From: Oricola thermophila
GTDB lineage: Bacteria > Pseudomonadota > Alphaproteobacteria > Rhizobiales > Rhizobiaceae
DNA length: 64,000 nt
Direction of reading: 5' to 3'
Assembly (NCBI RefSeq): GCF_013358405.1
Contig: NZ_CP054836.1
Span: 3,224,001 to 3,288,000, forward strand
The notes beneath the pieces were generated by a model. The model worked only from the letters and a program-made list of their open reading frames with translations. It was not told where the DNA came from and made no database searches. Positions 63,949 to 64,000 of this stretch are shown in pieces. The translations under genes were made by a program, and so were the position numbers. Numbering within the stretch: position 1 is the stretch's first letter; every line of letters begins with the position of its first letter.

Positions 63949-64000
63949 GCAAACCTCCGGTCAAGCGACGCGGGTACGTTCCCGGCAATGCGCGCATCCT
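63945..64000 (-). CDS. C-terminal end of an upstream gene (partial)
   Basis: The last residues ...DARIAGNVPASLDRRFA followed by TGA at 63947-63945 form an open frame to the right edge, and the stop overlaps the methyltransferase GTG in a GTGA arrangement, as in operons. The fragment is too short for identification. Linkage to GtrA and a methyltransferase makes a glycosyltransferase plausible, but this is speculation. Confidence 0.4.
   Translation of the reverse strand, partial: DARIAGNVPASLDRRFA

Noticed and set aside
1-64000. CRISPR arrays, integrated phage or insertion sequences.
   Set aside because: No regularly spaced direct repeats, integrase, transposase or terminal inverted repeats were seen; gene order and base composition look chromosomal throughout.

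Overview
The window is a GC-rich, gene-dense, ordinary-looking chromosomal segment of an alphaproteobacterium. It is almost certainly from the order Hyphomicrobiales (Rhizobiales). The strongest evidence is gene order: pckA | chvI-chvG-hprK-(EIIA-Man)-HPr-ahcY-divL-(tsaE/amgK)-murU-addB-addA-trxA | folC-accD-trpA..trpB-trpF is the classic rhizobial arrangement. rph | hrcA-grpE and glk-ABC-dapB-gpmA fit as well. Species cannot be named from the sequence. No tRNA, rRNA, CRISPR array, IS element, prophage or plasmid feature was seen.

Layout. 1-2 kb: end of a DUF1428 gene, a GyrI-like protein, dut and a HAD phosphatase, then a 534-bp stretch with no credible gene. 2.5-9.4 kb (minus): comM, gshB, and the overlapping run rph-VOC-rdgB-hemW-rsmI-yraN. 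9.4-11.4 kb (plus): hrcA-grpE, closed by a strong terminator. 11.4-16.2 kb: an adenosine-kinase-like PfkB enzyme, a CysZ/EI24 membrane protein, nth, DUF2244, an Ada-like methyltransferase and gpmA. 16.2-21.2 kb (minus): dapB, an MsbA-like ABC exporter, glk, mepA. 21.3-24.7 kb: a GT-C-like membrane protein divergent from a GtrB-like GT2 and GtrA. 24.7-27.6 kb: an HtpX-like protease, an oxidoreductase and a SleB-type cell-wall hydrolase. 27.6-33.1 kb (minus): pheS-ASCH-pheT, rpmI-rplT and infC. 33.3-41.4 kb (plus): a hydrolase, DUF2852, a YgjP-type peptidase, trpF-trpB-orf82-arsC-trpA-accD-folC. 41.5-58.9 kb (minus): trxA, addAB, the murU / tsaE-amgK pair, divL, ahcY, a nitrogen-type PTS branch and chvGI. 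59.3-64 kb: pckA, arfB, kbp, alkB, then a GtrA-methyltransferase operon running off the right edge.

How the genes work together: the window holds envelope stress and acid signalling (ChvGI with HprK/PTS), cell-cycle control (DivL), peptidoglycan turnover and recycling (MepA, SleB, AmgK, MurU), DNA repair (AddAB, Nth, Ada-like, AlkB, Dut, RdgB), translation (InfC, RpmI, RplT, PheST, RsmI, ArfB) and the glycolysis/gluconeogenesis switch (glk, gpmA, pckA).

No wholly new multi-gene system was identified. The best leads are: (i) near-palindromic LacI-type sites shared by the pckA and glk upstream regions, plus a perfect 9-6-9 inverted repeat at pckA; (ii) an AUU start for infC; (iii) a 14-bp palindrome and intrinsic terminator suggesting a small RNA or leader at 34.1-34.3 kb; (iv) a GT-C / GT2 / GtrA membrane-glycosylation neighbourhood; (v) a two-gene insertion (unknown 82-aa ORF plus an ArsC-like protein) between trpB and trpA.
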